Of a stretch of 64,000 nucleotides of DNA, positions 26,446-35,124 are shown piece by piece. Below the pieces are notes generated by a model that was not told the DNA's origin, searched no databases, and was given only the letters and a program-made list of their open reading frames with translations. The position numbers and the translations under genes are program-made. The DNA comes from Candidatus Heimdallarchaeota archaeon. Its GTDB lineage: Archaea; Asgardarchaeota; Heimdallarchaeia; Heimdallarchaeales; Heimdallarchaeaceae. The stretch lies in contig JAUVXV010000005.1 in NCBI GenBank assembly GCA_030603365.1, positions 124,001 to 188,000 of the forward strand, in the 5' to 3' direction. Numbering within the stretch: the first letter of the stretch is position 1; every line of letters starts with the position of its first letter.

Positions 26446-27759
26446 GTGAAGAAGAGTCAAGTTGCTATATTAATTTCATCCATTATCATTATAGGTGGTG
26501 CAGTAGGTGTTTATTTCCTAATTGAATCGTTAGGAACAAAAACCACAGCTGCTCCAGATTATGCGTTAGAAAGCATCAATGGAACCACCACTTTTACTCT
26601 ATCTTCTTTACGTCCAAAAACTGTTCTTTTAGATTTTATGAGTATTCCTTGTATTCCTTGTAGAGCTATGAATCCGATTCTCAACGATCTGTTTACTGAT
26701 TCTGACCTTATAGGAAAAGTAGAGATAATTTCAATAGAAACAGTAACGAATACATCTTTTGTTGATCTGCAGAATCATGCACTTCTGGAAAACATGAACT
26801 GGACTGTAGTGATTGCACCAGAAGGTATGCAAGCTGAATATGGAGTAGATCAAATACCAGTTTTTGTGATAATAAATCCTGAAGGAAACATAACCTACTT
26901 TGAAACAGGTATTGCATCGTTTGAAGAATTGAAAACTGAAATAATCAATGCTTTTGAAGGTACAAGTGAAGGAATAACAATCACAAGTTATCAAGGATTT
27001 ATAATAGGTTTCGCAATTATAGTAGCAATAACATCTTTCTTCTCCCCTTGTTCTTTCCCTCTCATGCCAAGTTATGTAGCTCATATTCTAGGAATGAATA
27101 TGTCAAGTGATGAAAAAGAAAAAGCGCTAGATAAGGAGATTAATAGGGAAATTCTAAACAATGAAAACCAAAAAGTGAAAAGAAAACTGTGGCTTTATCC
27201 ATTGTTGGGATTAAGTAGTGGAGTGGGGATTTTAATAAGTTACTTGATCTTGGGGATTACGGTTAGTGCAGTCGGAAGTTCGATTTTACCTTATGTTGTT
27301 TATGCTCTCCCAATAATTGGTGGGATTTTCATTGTTCTTGGAATTCTAATGTTTACAAAATTAGAGTTTTCTTTGTCAAGGGTTTTAAGCTGGATTAGAA
27401 AAAAACAAATCTCATCTGAGGAAAAGAAGAAAGATTCGAATGTTAGTAAATTCTCAAGTACTTTTCTTTATGGTTTAGGATATGGAATTGCTTCTCTGGG
27501 GTGCAATGCACCAATATTTCTAGCTTTCAGCTTACAAGTATCAGCTCAAGAAACAATCTTGAAAATGGTCTTTGCTTACCTTGCTTTTGCATTAACTATT
27601 ATTCTCTTGATGGTAGGAGCAACTCTTCTTATCAGCGTTTCTAGAGACGCAATTTTACAAAAACTCAAAGCTGGAACTGAAATTATCAAGAAAATAAGTG
27701 GAGTAATTTTAGTTGGTGTAGGGATATATTTATTATTGGAGTTTTTCCTAGGTGGATAA
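26446..27759 (+). CDS. thioredoxin-CcdA fusion (DsbD-like thiol transporter, reversed domain order)
   Basis: A 437-residue membrane protein. After an N-terminal membrane helix comes an extracytoplasmic thioredoxin domain (about residues 35-170) with active site DFMSIPCIPCRAM and cis-Pro loop DQIPVFVII. The C-terminal half is a CcdA/DsbD transmembrane domain of six helices, with the two redox Cys in SFFSPCSFPLMPSYV and ASLGCNAPIFL. CcdA domains carry electrons from cytoplasmic thioredoxin across the membrane. Here the thioredoxin is at the N-terminus, so the protein could pass electrons directly to the outside. It starts with GTG and runs straight into the next gene, two bases apart. Confidence 0.9.
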   Translation: MKKSQVAILISSIIIIGGAVGVYFLIESLGTKTTAAPDYALESINGTTTFTLSSLRPKTVLLDFMSIPCIPCRAMNPILNDLFTDSDLIGKVEIISIETVTNTSFVDLQNHALLENMNWTVVIAPEGMQAEYGVDQIPVFVIINPEGNITYFETGIASFEELKTEIINAFEGTSEGITITSYQGFIIGFAIIVAITSFFSPCSFPLMPSYVAHILGMNMSSDEKEKALDKEINREILNNENQKVKRKLWLYPLLGLSSGVGILISYLILGITVSAVGSSILPYVVYALPIIGGIFIVLGILMFTKLEFSLSRVLSWIRKKQISSEEKKKDSNVSKFSSTFLYGLGYGIASLGCNAPIFLAFSLQVSAQETILKMVFAYLAFALTIILLMVGATLLISVSRDAILQKLKAGTEIIKKISGVILVGVGIYLLLEFFLGG

Positions 27760-27760
27760 G

Positions 27761-28321
27761 ATGAAGAATAAAGCAAGAATAGCTAAAATTCTACCTTTGT
27801 TTGTAGTATTATTATCTGCAATGTTTATTGGTGATTCGGTAAATGCATCAAGCGATTATGGTATCACTTCTATTGCTCAAAGCCCAACACCTCTAATATT
27901 TGAGGAAAATCTAACCATAACTGTAGTATTCTATGATACAACAAATATCTCAACAGTTAAACTACTTATTTGCACAATCACTCCTGAATTCCTATGCGAA
28001 TCTCAACCAATAACAATGGTTGAAATAACTAGTGGAACATATGAAGGGAAATTCTTGATTGATGATTATGCCATCGGAACAACTGTAGGATATCATTTAA
28101 TTTTAACATATGAGAATTTTACTTCTATTATCATTCCAGATGCACCAGAATTTCTTGAAATGGAAATTATTGAACCTATAACTGGTTTCTATTTCTTTGA
28201 TGCTGGAGCAGTTCAACAGCGAACTGAAGAAGCAGGATGTTGTGGAATAATAGGTGCAACTTTAGCAGTGTTATCAACTTCATTGATTGCTAAAAGAAAA
28301 AGAAAGAATATCAACGAATAA
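27761..28321 (+). CDS. secreted anchored protein, paralogue of the next gene
   Basis: 186 residues from ATG 27761, directly after the stop of the thioredoxin-CcdA gene. It has a signal peptide, an extracellular beta-rich domain with a Cys pair (ICTITPEFLCES), the conserved phrase YENFT and the end segment IEPITGFYFFDAGAVQ, then a CC pair next to the C-terminal helix (GCCGIIGATLAVLS) and a KRKRK tail. It aligns along its full length with the next gene. Both may be substrates or partners of the redox module; the family is not recognised. Confidence 0.72.
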   Translation: MKNKARIAKILPLFVVLLSAMFIGDSVNASSDYGITSIAQSPTPLIFEENLTITVVFYDTTNISTVKLLICTITPEFLCESQPITMVEITSGTYEGKFLIDDYAIGTTVGYHLILTYENFTSIIIPDAPEFLEMEIIEPITGFYFFDAGAVQQRTEEAGCCGIIGATLAVLSTSLIAKRKRKNINE

Positions 28322-28384
28322 TCTGTTCTTTAACACATTTTTCTTGATAATATTTTTAATAGGGTTAGTCAACTGTGTATCAGA

Positions 28385-28984
28385 ATGAAACAGAGAATAG
28401 GCTATGCTTTTCTAATACTAACAATGTCTCTAATATTCCTTAATTCACAGAGTCTGCCAACAGTAATCGCTAACCCATATGATATCTATAATATTGAACT
28501 AGCACCTCAACCCTTAATCTACGGTCAAAATATGTCAGTTAGAATACAATTTGATTGTTTAGCAAATATCAATTCTGCAAAACTCTACATCTATAAGATA
28601 ACAGAAGATATGATTTGCGCTTGTGATTTCGTTTATGTATCGATGTATGAAATCACCAGCTGGATAGAATGTGCAACTGCTCAAAGATTTGAAGGGAACA
28701 GAACAGTAGACTTTCCACTTGGAATGCAGATAGGTTACCGCATACAAATTCTCTATGAAAATTTTACAGTACTAACCGTACCTAATTCAGTGAATTTTAT
28801 TGGAATAGATACTATAGAGCCTCTTAATAATGAATTGATGTTTGATGCAGGAAAAGTACAAGAAAGTACCAATGTTGAAAGTACCAATGTAGCAAGTTTC
28901 AGCAAATTCATTATCTTAGGTTCAGCTTTACTCATTTCATTTGTTCTTTACAGAAAACGAAGATCAAGGGTTAAATATGGCTGA
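28385..28984 (+). CDS. secreted anchored protein, tandem paralogue
   Basis: 199 residues with a signal peptide (MKQRIGYAFLILTMSL), an extracellular domain with Cys residues (FDCLAN, MICACDF, IECATAQ), the paralogue-conserved YENFT and IEPLNNELMFDAGKVQ, a C-terminal helix and basic tail. It is a tandem duplicate of the upstream gene with diverged Cys content. Its last eight bases overlap the start of a RING-like gene, so these are probably cotranscribed. The function is unknown. Confidence 0.72.
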   Translation: MKQRIGYAFLILTMSLIFLNSQSLPTVIANPYDIYNIELAPQPLIYGQNMSVRIQFDCLANINSAKLYIYKITEDMICACDFVYVSMYEITSWIECATAQRFEGNRTVDFPLGMQIGYRIQILYENFTVLTVPNSVNFIGIDTIEPLNNELMFDAGKVQESTNVESTNVASFSKFIILGSALLISFVLYRKRRSRVKYG

Positions 28985-29300
28985 AAAACGGAGAAAAAGC
29001 AAAAGGAAAAAGCTAGTTGAGGGAGAATGTTATTTTTGTAAGCAAGAGCTAAAAAAAGTTGATAAAACAGACAAGATTATTCTAGGCTGTTGTAATCTGG
29101 TAGCGCATAAACATGAACTGTATAAGTGGTTTCTTCAAAATCAACACTGTCCAAGTTGTCTAGCTGTCAACAAACAAAAAAGATCAAAACTAGTTCAGTG
29201 GGGAATGAATAGAGAAAAACCGAAGAGGGAGCATGTAAAAACAAAGTCTTTAGAATATGGTAAAGAGAAAAAAAAGAGGTATGAGAAGAAGCTAAGATAG
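28977..29300 (+). CDS. small basic RING-like zinc-finger protein
   Basis: 107 residues from ATG 28977, which overlaps the upstream stop by eight bases; the in-frame codons before it are part of the upstream gene. A very basic start (AEKRRKSKRKKL) leads to a RING-like finger with CYFC, then GCC, HKH, a Trp, and CPSC at residues about 18-60. The C-terminal third is again basic. The doubled Cys followed by x4 and HKH is shared with the RING-like gene at 4262. It lacks a membrane helix and may act in the cytoplasm, possibly as a ubiquitin-type E3 adaptor or an RNA-binding factor; both are guesses. Confidence 0.72.
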   Translation: MAEKRRKSKRKKLVEGECYFCKQELKKVDKTDKIILGCCNLVAHKHELYKWFLQNQHCPSCLAVNKQKRSKLVQWGMNREKPKREHVKTKSLEYGKEKKKRYEKKLR

Positions 29301-29338
29301 AGAAAAAATTTTTAAGTTCTCCTTCCTAATTTAATGAG

Positions 29339-29827
29339 ATGAAACAACATTCTCTACAATGTCTTATTCTGATAATAATTACAATTTTTATGTTAAATTC
29401 TATCTGTCTGGTTGATTCTTATAGCGAAACCGATGGAATAGAATATGATGATATCATTGATGTTGCATTCATAAGTTATAGAAATGGGGAATTTGTTATA
29501 GAATATACAGCTCAAGGACCAATCAGACTTGAAATAAATACAAATGCAGTGAATGAATATTTTGTAAATGAGGTTTTAGGAATGAAAATTGGGGAAGTGA
29601 AACCTTATATTACTTGGAATGTTGGTGCAGATTTAATTGAATATTTTAACACTACAATAGTCAATTTAGTAAAAGATTCCACACCAGAAACATCGACACC
29701 TTCACCTACTGAAACATCGACATTTTCATCTATTAAAACAATTGATTTCTTCTGGGGTATCATCGTTGTTAATTTTATATCTATCTCACTTCTGAAAAGA
29801 AAGAAGAATAGAAGAATACTTAGGTGA
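29339..29827 (+). CDS. small secreted anchored protein of unknown function
   Basis: 162 residues with a signal peptide (QHSLQCLILIIITIFML), a short extracellular beta-rich domain of about 85 residues, a Ser/Thr/Pro linker (TPETSTPSPTETSTFSS) likely to be glycosylated, a membrane helix and the tail LKRKKNRRILR. No family is recognised. It follows the RING-like gene by 38 bases on the same strand. Confidence 0.68.
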   Translation: MKQHSLQCLILIIITIFMLNSICLVDSYSETDGIEYDDIIDVAFISYRNGEFVIEYTAQGPIRLEINTNAVNEYFVNEVLGMKIGEVKPYITWNVGADLIEYFNTTIVNLVKDSTPETSTPSPTETSTFSSIKTIDFFWGIIVVNFISISLLKRKKNRRILR

Positions 29828-29905
29828 TAATTCACATCAACAAGATTTATAATAAAACAACAAATTCTCACTTCTTAATCAGAAATTGTAGATGGTTTTA
29901 GGAAA

Positions 29906-30874
29906 ATGATTGATGAGAAGAAAATGTTTTCACATAGTCAAGAGGAAACTGAAATCATAGGTGAAATGCTCAAGAAAGGCAGAAGAGATGTACTAACTTT
30001 TCTTGAAGATGGAGCTTGTGAAATTCTTTATGTTTCAATTGACGATGGTGAGTTGAGAGTATTTCATCATAAACCTGAGAAAAACGAAACTTCACGACCA
30101 ATAGTTTTTCTTCCAGGATTTGTTGCTGCTCCTACAACCTGGGTAGATTTTCATGTCCCTCATCATGGTATAGGTGAATACTACTATCTAGAAACCAGAG
30201 AAAAGAGATCAAGTAGAATCAATAAAACTCGAAAAACTCTAATGACTATAAACAGAACAGCTGTAGATCTAGGAGTAGCTCTCAAAGAGCTAGGTTTAGA
30301 AGAAAAAGACTATGTTTTAGCAGGTTCAAGTTATGGCTCAACAATAATCCTTGAAGCATTAATTCATAGATATATTGACCCTCCAACAGTAGTTGTTCAT
30401 GATCCAATTATCAAATGGATATGGGATAAATCTCTCAATAATATTCTACTTAGAATAGTCCCCAAATTCATTCTATCTTTCATGAGAATTCTAATTGCTC
30501 ATGTCTTCACCTTAGGTATGAGGAATAAAGAACAAAGAGAAAGGATGATAGAATTCACAAAGGGGCTTGAACCATGGAAGTTTAAAAGAGCAACTCTTCA
30601 AAATAATAAATTCAATATCTTTGAGAATTTAAAAAATATCAAGAAAGAAGTCTTCATTACAACAGGACCCTTAGATAGATACCATCCAAGAATTGCTTAT
30701 TACAATTACGCTAAGGAGATTCCTAATGGAAGATTCATTTTTATGGACACAGATAACGAGGAAAGGCAATTACTAGCGGGAATAATTGGAACTGAATTTG
30801 CTAAGATAACAAAAGATGCAGACATACCAGAATCAATTAAGCAATTTGAAATTAAACTTGAAAGAGAAAATTAA
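29906..30874 (+). CDS. alpha/beta hydrolase
   Basis: A 322-residue alpha/beta hydrolase fold protein. The oxyanion segment is IVFLPGFVAAPTTWVDF near residue 65 and the nucleophile elbow is AGSSYGSTIIL with Ser near residue 147. The acid and His can be proposed as TTGPLDRYHPR and the C-terminal region, though the His is not sure. No signal peptide is seen. Esterase, lipase or thioesterase activity is possible. An A-rich C-terminal end overlaps the start region of the next reading frame only if an unlikely upstream start were used. Confidence 0.82.
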   Translation: MIDEKKMFSHSQEETEIIGEMLKKGRRDVLTFLEDGACEILYVSIDDGELRVFHHKPEKNETSRPIVFLPGFVAAPTTWVDFHVPHHGIGEYYYLETREKRSSRINKTRKTLMTINRTAVDLGVALKELGLEEKDYVLAGSSYGSTIILEALIHRYIDPPTVVVHDPIIKWIWDKSLNNILLRIVPKFILSFMRILIAHVFTLGMRNKEQRERMIEFTKGLEPWKFKRATLQNNKFNIFENLKNIKKEVFITTGPLDRYHPRIAYYNYAKEIPNGRFIFMDTDNEERQLLAGIIGTEFAKITKDADIPESIKQFEIKLEREN

Positions 30875-30944
30875 AGATGAGAGACACAAATGGAATTTTT
30901 GTAATTCGATAATATTAAAATATCAAAGGGTTGAAAATGAATTC

Positions 30945-31760
30945 ATGTTTCAGAGAAAAACATACTTGATTCTTCTAATACTTAGTCTTCCAATTCTAAT
31001 AATTATATCTGAACAAAGGTTTTCAGATGTTGTAGGAAGTACAAACGACAATTCTGAGACATCCTTAATCCAGGCAACAGCATCAGATTTCACCGTTCAA
31101 GATGTTGGGTCAGGAAAAACATACTCGCTTAGCGATTTTCGTGGAACTGTAGTTGTTCTAGATTTATTCGCTACATGGTGTCCTCCATGTCAGCTCTCTA
31201 TCCCCTTTTTACGGGAGCTATACTCTCAATATACTCAAAGTGAACTTAGAATTATATCTGTAGATGTTGATAGTTCAGAATCTCAATCTACTGTCTCCCA
31301 ATTCCGTCAAGAAGAAAATATGGACTGGATAGTAAGCCTAGATTCAGGAGGTTCAATAAACAGTGTTTACGGTTCTGGTTCAATACCTACTTTTTATATC
31401 ATTGACCAAGAAGGTTCAATCATTTGGTCAGACTCTGGTTTTTCAAATGAAGAAACAAAACCCAAAATGCAAACTACAATTGAAACATTATTAGCTGATG
31501 GTTCTGATTCAATCAATCCTGGATCAACCGAAACACCAAGAGGACTAATAATCTTCGCTGAAGTTACAGGGGGTCTAGCAATAGCAGTTGCAGTAATTTT
31601 TGGATATTATAAGATAAAAAATCGAATAAAAACTAAGATGTGTCCTACATGTAGCAATGTTGCTAGTTCAAAATGTTCAAAATGTGGGATATTTACTTGT
31701 GCAAATTGTTCAACAAAAGGTTGTAAAAACTGTGGAAGTAGACAATTTATTAGATTATGA
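30945..31760 (+). CDS. TlpA-like thioredoxin with membrane helix and cytoplasmic zinc-finger tail
   Basis: 271 residues from the ATG at 30945, chosen because it is followed at once by the signal anchor FQRKTYLILLILSL. An extracytoplasmic TlpA-type thioredoxin domain (about 40-185) has active site FATWCPPCQLS and the cis-Pro loop SGSIPTFYII. A membrane helix (about 200-222) leads to a tail with four Cys pairs, CPTC, CSKC, CANC and CKNC, in the spacing of a treble-clef or double zinc ribbon. The fusion places a redox domain outside and a metal finger inside, which may link outside thiol state to an inner partner. It belongs to the same redox group as the genes at 23668 and 26446. Confidence 0.85.
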   Translation: MFQRKTYLILLILSLPILIIISEQRFSDVVGSTNDNSETSLIQATASDFTVQDVGSGKTYSLSDFRGTVVVLDLFATWCPPCQLSIPFLRELYSQYTQSELRIISVDVDSSESQSTVSQFRQEENMDWIVSLDSGGSINSVYGSGSIPTFYIIDQEGSIIWSDSGFSNEETKPKMQTTIETLLADGSDSINPGSTETPRGLIIFAEVTGGLAIAVAVIFGYYKIKNRIKTKMCPTCSNVASSKCSKCGIFTCANCSTKGCKNCGSRQFIRL

Positions 31761-31842
31761 TATTCGCATATATTCAAGTTACACCTATCTTAATATGGTT
31801 TAATCCAAAATACTTTAAGTTGTAGAATATCTCATATAATCA

Positions 31843-33081
31843 ATGTCTTATGCAAAGGAAACAAGAAGATCTATCCTAGTGGTTATTGCAGTAGTCAGTT
31901 TGCTTATCGTGCTAAAATTAGTTTTTGGAATAATCTCCAAATCTTCTGCTTTAATCTCAGATGCTGTTCATTCTACTACTGATCTGATTGTGGCTTTAGC
32001 TTCATTAATAGGGTTGTATTTTGCTAATAGACCTCCTACTAAAAAATTTAGTTATGGTTATTATAAAGTAGAAAATCTTACAACTTTATTAATCTCAATT
32101 GTTATTCTTGGTTCCTCTGGAGAGTTAATATATGAAGGAATAAAGCGATTATTTGAAACACCAGTTTTAGTAATACCTTATGTTGCTATGGGTGTAGCTC
32201 TCTTTTCTTCATTAAGTTCTTTGATTCTAGGATATTATTTGAGGAAAGTTGCTAAAAAAACTAAATCTACAACTATTGAAGCAAATGCTAAAGATAAACT
32301 ATTAGACACACTGACTTCTCTGATTGTGTTTTCTTCGATATTAGCTAGCTTCTTTGAGGTGAAGTATTTCGAAGGAATCGTAACAATTGTTATCTCACTT
32401 ATGGCAATAAAAATAGGTATAGAAATTGGTAAGGAATCTCTCTTCTCTTTGCTGGATAAAAGTGATGTGAAATTAGAACAAGAGGTTGGAGAGATGATAA
32501 ATAAGACCGCTGGGGTTATAAATTTCGCTAGATTAAGAATAAGAAAATCAGGCTCTTACTATCTGGGAGATTGTGAAATAAGAGTACAAAAAGAATTAAG
32601 TATTGATGAAGCACACGAAATCTCTGAAAAAGTTAAAGCTAAGATATTAACAGAAGATTTGAACATCATTACTTTTGTAGTCCATGTTGAACCAGAACAA
32701 AGGGAAGAGAGAAGAATTATTTTACCAGTATTTGAAAATCAAGGATTAGAATCCGTTGTCTTCAAGCAATTTGGTCGTGCTCCTAAATTACTATTGGTAA
32801 ATGTAAATATACAAAGTAAAAGTATTGGATTAATTGAAGAGATTAAGAATCCATTCTTGAAACAAGAATCTCATGCAGGATTAGCTTTTACAAAATTAGT
32901 GCTAAAGAAAGATATTAACACACTAATTACAAAAGAAATAGGAGAGATAACTTTCTATAAATTAAAAGGGGAGCATATAGAAGTGTATAGAGCAGATTGT
33001 GATAATATTAAAGATTGCTTAGAAAAATTGTTTCATAATAAACTAGAAACTATACAAACGCCCACTAAAGAAAAAATATAG
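31843..33081 (+). CDS. CDF family metal transporter fused to a NifX-like domain
   Basis: A 412-residue cation diffusion facilitator. Six membrane helices occupy residues 10-195, with the zinc/iron/manganese site visible as SDAVHSTTDL (D-x3-HxxxD type) and a second site in TIEANAKDKLLDTLTS. The cytoplasmic dimerisation domain follows (GDCEIRVQ, VVHVEPEQ). After about residue 290 comes an extra domain (RRIILPVFENQG, FGRAPKLLL, ESHAGLAFTKLV) matching the dinitrogenase iron-molybdenum cofactor family NifX/NafY fold, known in some CDF proteins. The transported ion is probably Fe2+, Mn2+ or Zn2+. Confidence 0.88.
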   Translation: MSYAKETRRSILVVIAVVSLLIVLKLVFGIISKSSALISDAVHSTTDLIVALASLIGLYFANRPPTKKFSYGYYKVENLTTLLISIVILGSSGELIYEGIKRLFETPVLVIPYVAMGVALFSSLSSLILGYYLRKVAKKTKSTTIEANAKDKLLDTLTSLIVFSSILASFFEVKYFEGIVTIVISLMAIKIGIEIGKESLFSLLDKSDVKLEQEVGEMINKTAGVINFARLRIRKSGSYYLGDCEIRVQKELSIDEAHEISEKVKAKILTEDLNIITFVVHVEPEQREERRIILPVFENQGLESVVFKQFGRAPKLLLVNVNIQSKSIGLIEEIKNPFLKQESHAGLAFTKLVLKKDINTLITKEIGEITFYKLKGEHIEVYRADCDNIKDCLEKLFHNKLETIQTPTKEKI

Positions 33082-33341
33082 CATAATCATCTCTAAATTA
33101 CTCATAGAGTATATCTAATATCGAAATTCGTAAGGATTACTTTCTAATGCCTGTCAGATAAGAATATTGCAGTTCTAGGAGAGGTATGGTTGATAAAAGA
33201 ACTTCTTTATATGAAGAATAGAATTTAAAAACTCTTTTGAATAAGAATATGTATTGTAAAAAGAATCTTCTTATAGAAAAGGAAGAACTAGTATTAAATA
33301 TTATATGATTGAAATGAAAAATATAAATAGAGGTAACAGCT

Positions 33342-35024
33342 TTGTCTGAAACTATTCAAAAGCAATTATTGAGAATTGAGAAATTAATAGTTACGGGGGA
33401 TTATCAAAAGGGATTAGAATTAATAGAAGAAAATCTCAAAGGATATGAAATTGATGAAGATAACCAACTTCGATTATTAAACTTCAAGGGTCACATTCAG
33501 AATAAGTTAGGAAATTATAAAGATGCTTTTGAGATAGCAGAAAATATTTTGAAAAGAAAGCAAGAAGATAAAAATTCGTTAATATATCTAGATGCGCTTA
33601 GTTTGAAAGCATTTACATCTTTTATACTTAATAAGGTAAAACAATCGTTTCTACTAATTGAAGAGTGCTTTCAATTAATAACCAAAATCTCTAATGTTGA
33701 TAAAAAGGAGTTAACTAAAAGAAAAAGCTATGTTTATGGTATAAAGGGGACCCAAGCTGGATCTTTAGGGGATTATACAGAAGGAATAGAGAATTTACAA
33801 TTAGCAATCAAATATGCAAAAGAAGTTGATTATAAAGATCGAGAAGCATTTTATTCTTCTCAACTAGCAATGACACTTTTCTATCAAAACAAACTGGAAG
33901 AAGCTGAAGAAATACTTGAAAAAGCACTAGAATTAGCTCAATCAATCAATAATAAGCACGAAATAGCTTTTGCTTATAATAGATATGGCGTATTAAAATC
34001 AGCAAGATTCAATCATAATGATGCTCTCGAATATTACTTTAAATCTGAATCTCTCCTAAAAGAACTTGGTTCAACATTTCTTTTCTCAGTGTTATATGTT
34101 AATATAGCAGACGTGTACTTGAGTAGATATCAGCTTGATGAAGCTTTAGAGTACGCTAAGAAAGCATTGGAATTTGGTTTTTTAGAGTATCTAATGTATG
34201 GAATTATTGGAGAAATCTACCTCTGGAAAAATGAATTTGAGAAAGCAGAAGAAAATCTGCTAAAAGCAATGAAATTATGTGTCAAAGCAGCTGATACTCG
34301 AGTTATTCCAAAAATGTTGTATAATCTAGTTATTTTAGCAGTTGAAAGGAAAGAAGAAACAAAGGCACAAGATTATTTGAAACAACTTGAGGATTTAGCT
34401 AAGAAGAGAGAATATGAATATTTAGAAGGTTACTATTATTTTGCTCTAACTATTTATTATAAATCAAGTTCAGATATAGATGACTGGGGAAAAGCAAAAA
34501 GAATATTGAAAGAACTTTTAAAAGATAAGAAATTACCTGATTACTTAAGGACTGATGCTCTCTTTAGTTTACTTGAAATTCGATTAATGGAATTACAAAT
34601 TACTGCAAGTAAAGAAACATTAGAACAAGTTCTTCAACAGATTTTAGAACTGCAGAATGAAGCGGAAGATAAACGTCTTTATTGGGTTCTTGTAGAACTC
34701 TATTACTTAAGATCTCAGGTTGCTTTACTTGAATTAAATGTAAAAAAATCATTAGAGTTATTAACTACTGCTAGTATAATAGCTGAAGATAAAGGTCTCA
34801 AATTTCTAATGCAGAAAATAGAAAAAGAACGGAAGAAAGTTGAAAGTCAGATTGAAATGTGGAATAGGTTCCAAGAACAAAATACGCCCTTAACAGAAAC
34901 ATTGAAGGAAATTCAATTGGAAAACACAAGAAAAGATATAGTAAGAGAAACAATAATGGAAGTAAGGGACAAAAATACAGGTGAAATTAAAGAATATCGG
35001 AAATTATTTTCTATTAAGATATAA
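33342..35024 (+). CDS. TPR-repeat protein
   Basis: A 560-residue soluble protein made almost entirely of tetratricopeptide-like helical hairpins, e.g. NKLEEAEEILEKALELAQ, LDEALEYAKKALEFG, FEKAEENLLKAMKL. It begins at a TTG preceded by the purine-rich GAGGT about eight bases upstream. The last 50 residues leave the repeat pattern (QNTPLTETLKEIQ, then a charged segment) and may hold a binding tail. TPR proteins serve as protein-protein scaffolds; the partner is not known. A 260-base AT-rich spacer with no recognisable gene precedes it. Confidence 0.85.
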   Translation: MSETIQKQLLRIEKLIVTGDYQKGLELIEENLKGYEIDEDNQLRLLNFKGHIQNKLGNYKDAFEIAENILKRKQEDKNSLIYLDALSLKAFTSFILNKVKQSFLLIEECFQLITKISNVDKKELTKRKSYVYGIKGTQAGSLGDYTEGIENLQLAIKYAKEVDYKDREAFYSSQLAMTLFYQNKLEEAEEILEKALELAQSINNKHEIAFAYNRYGVLKSARFNHNDALEYYFKSESLLKELGSTFLFSVLYVNIADVYLSRYQLDEALEYAKKALEFGFLEYLMYGIIGEIYLWKNEFEKAEENLLKAMKLCVKAADTRVIPKMLYNLVILAVERKEETKAQDYLKQLEDLAKKREYEYLEGYYYFALTIYYKSSSDIDDWGKAKRILKELLKDKKLPDYLRTDALFSLLEIRLMELQITASKETLEQVLQQILELQNEAEDKRLYWVLVELYYLRSQVALLELNVKKSLELLTTASIIAEDKGLKFLMQKIEKERKKVESQIEMWNRFQEQNTPLTETLKEIQLENTRKDIVRETIMEVRDKNTGEIKEYRKLFSIKI

Positions 35025-35087
35025 CAAAGTGGGCGAGCTAAAAGTCTATTAGCTCCTATAATAAGAAGAAAAAAAAGATGAGAGTTT

Positions 35088-35124
35088 GATTACTCTTTCT
35101 TTAATAATTATTAAACAACTTCTT
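35088..35124 (+). repeat. copy A of a short duplicated sequence
   Basis: The 37 bases from 35088, across the stop codon of the winged-helix gene, match 37297-37334 at all but about four positions, with the first 22 identical. In copy B this sequence is the tail of the pyrophosphatase pseudogene. Confidence 0.5.

Noticed and set aside
28941..28976. Upstream start for the small RING-like gene
   Set aside because: It falls inside the membrane helix codons of the upstream gene; ATG 28977 with an eight-base overlap is more natural.
30816..30944. Upstream in-frame start extending the second TlpA-like gene by 43 codons
   Set aside because: The added residues are charged and overlap the end of the alpha/beta hydrolase gene; the internal ATG at 30945 gives a direct signal anchor.
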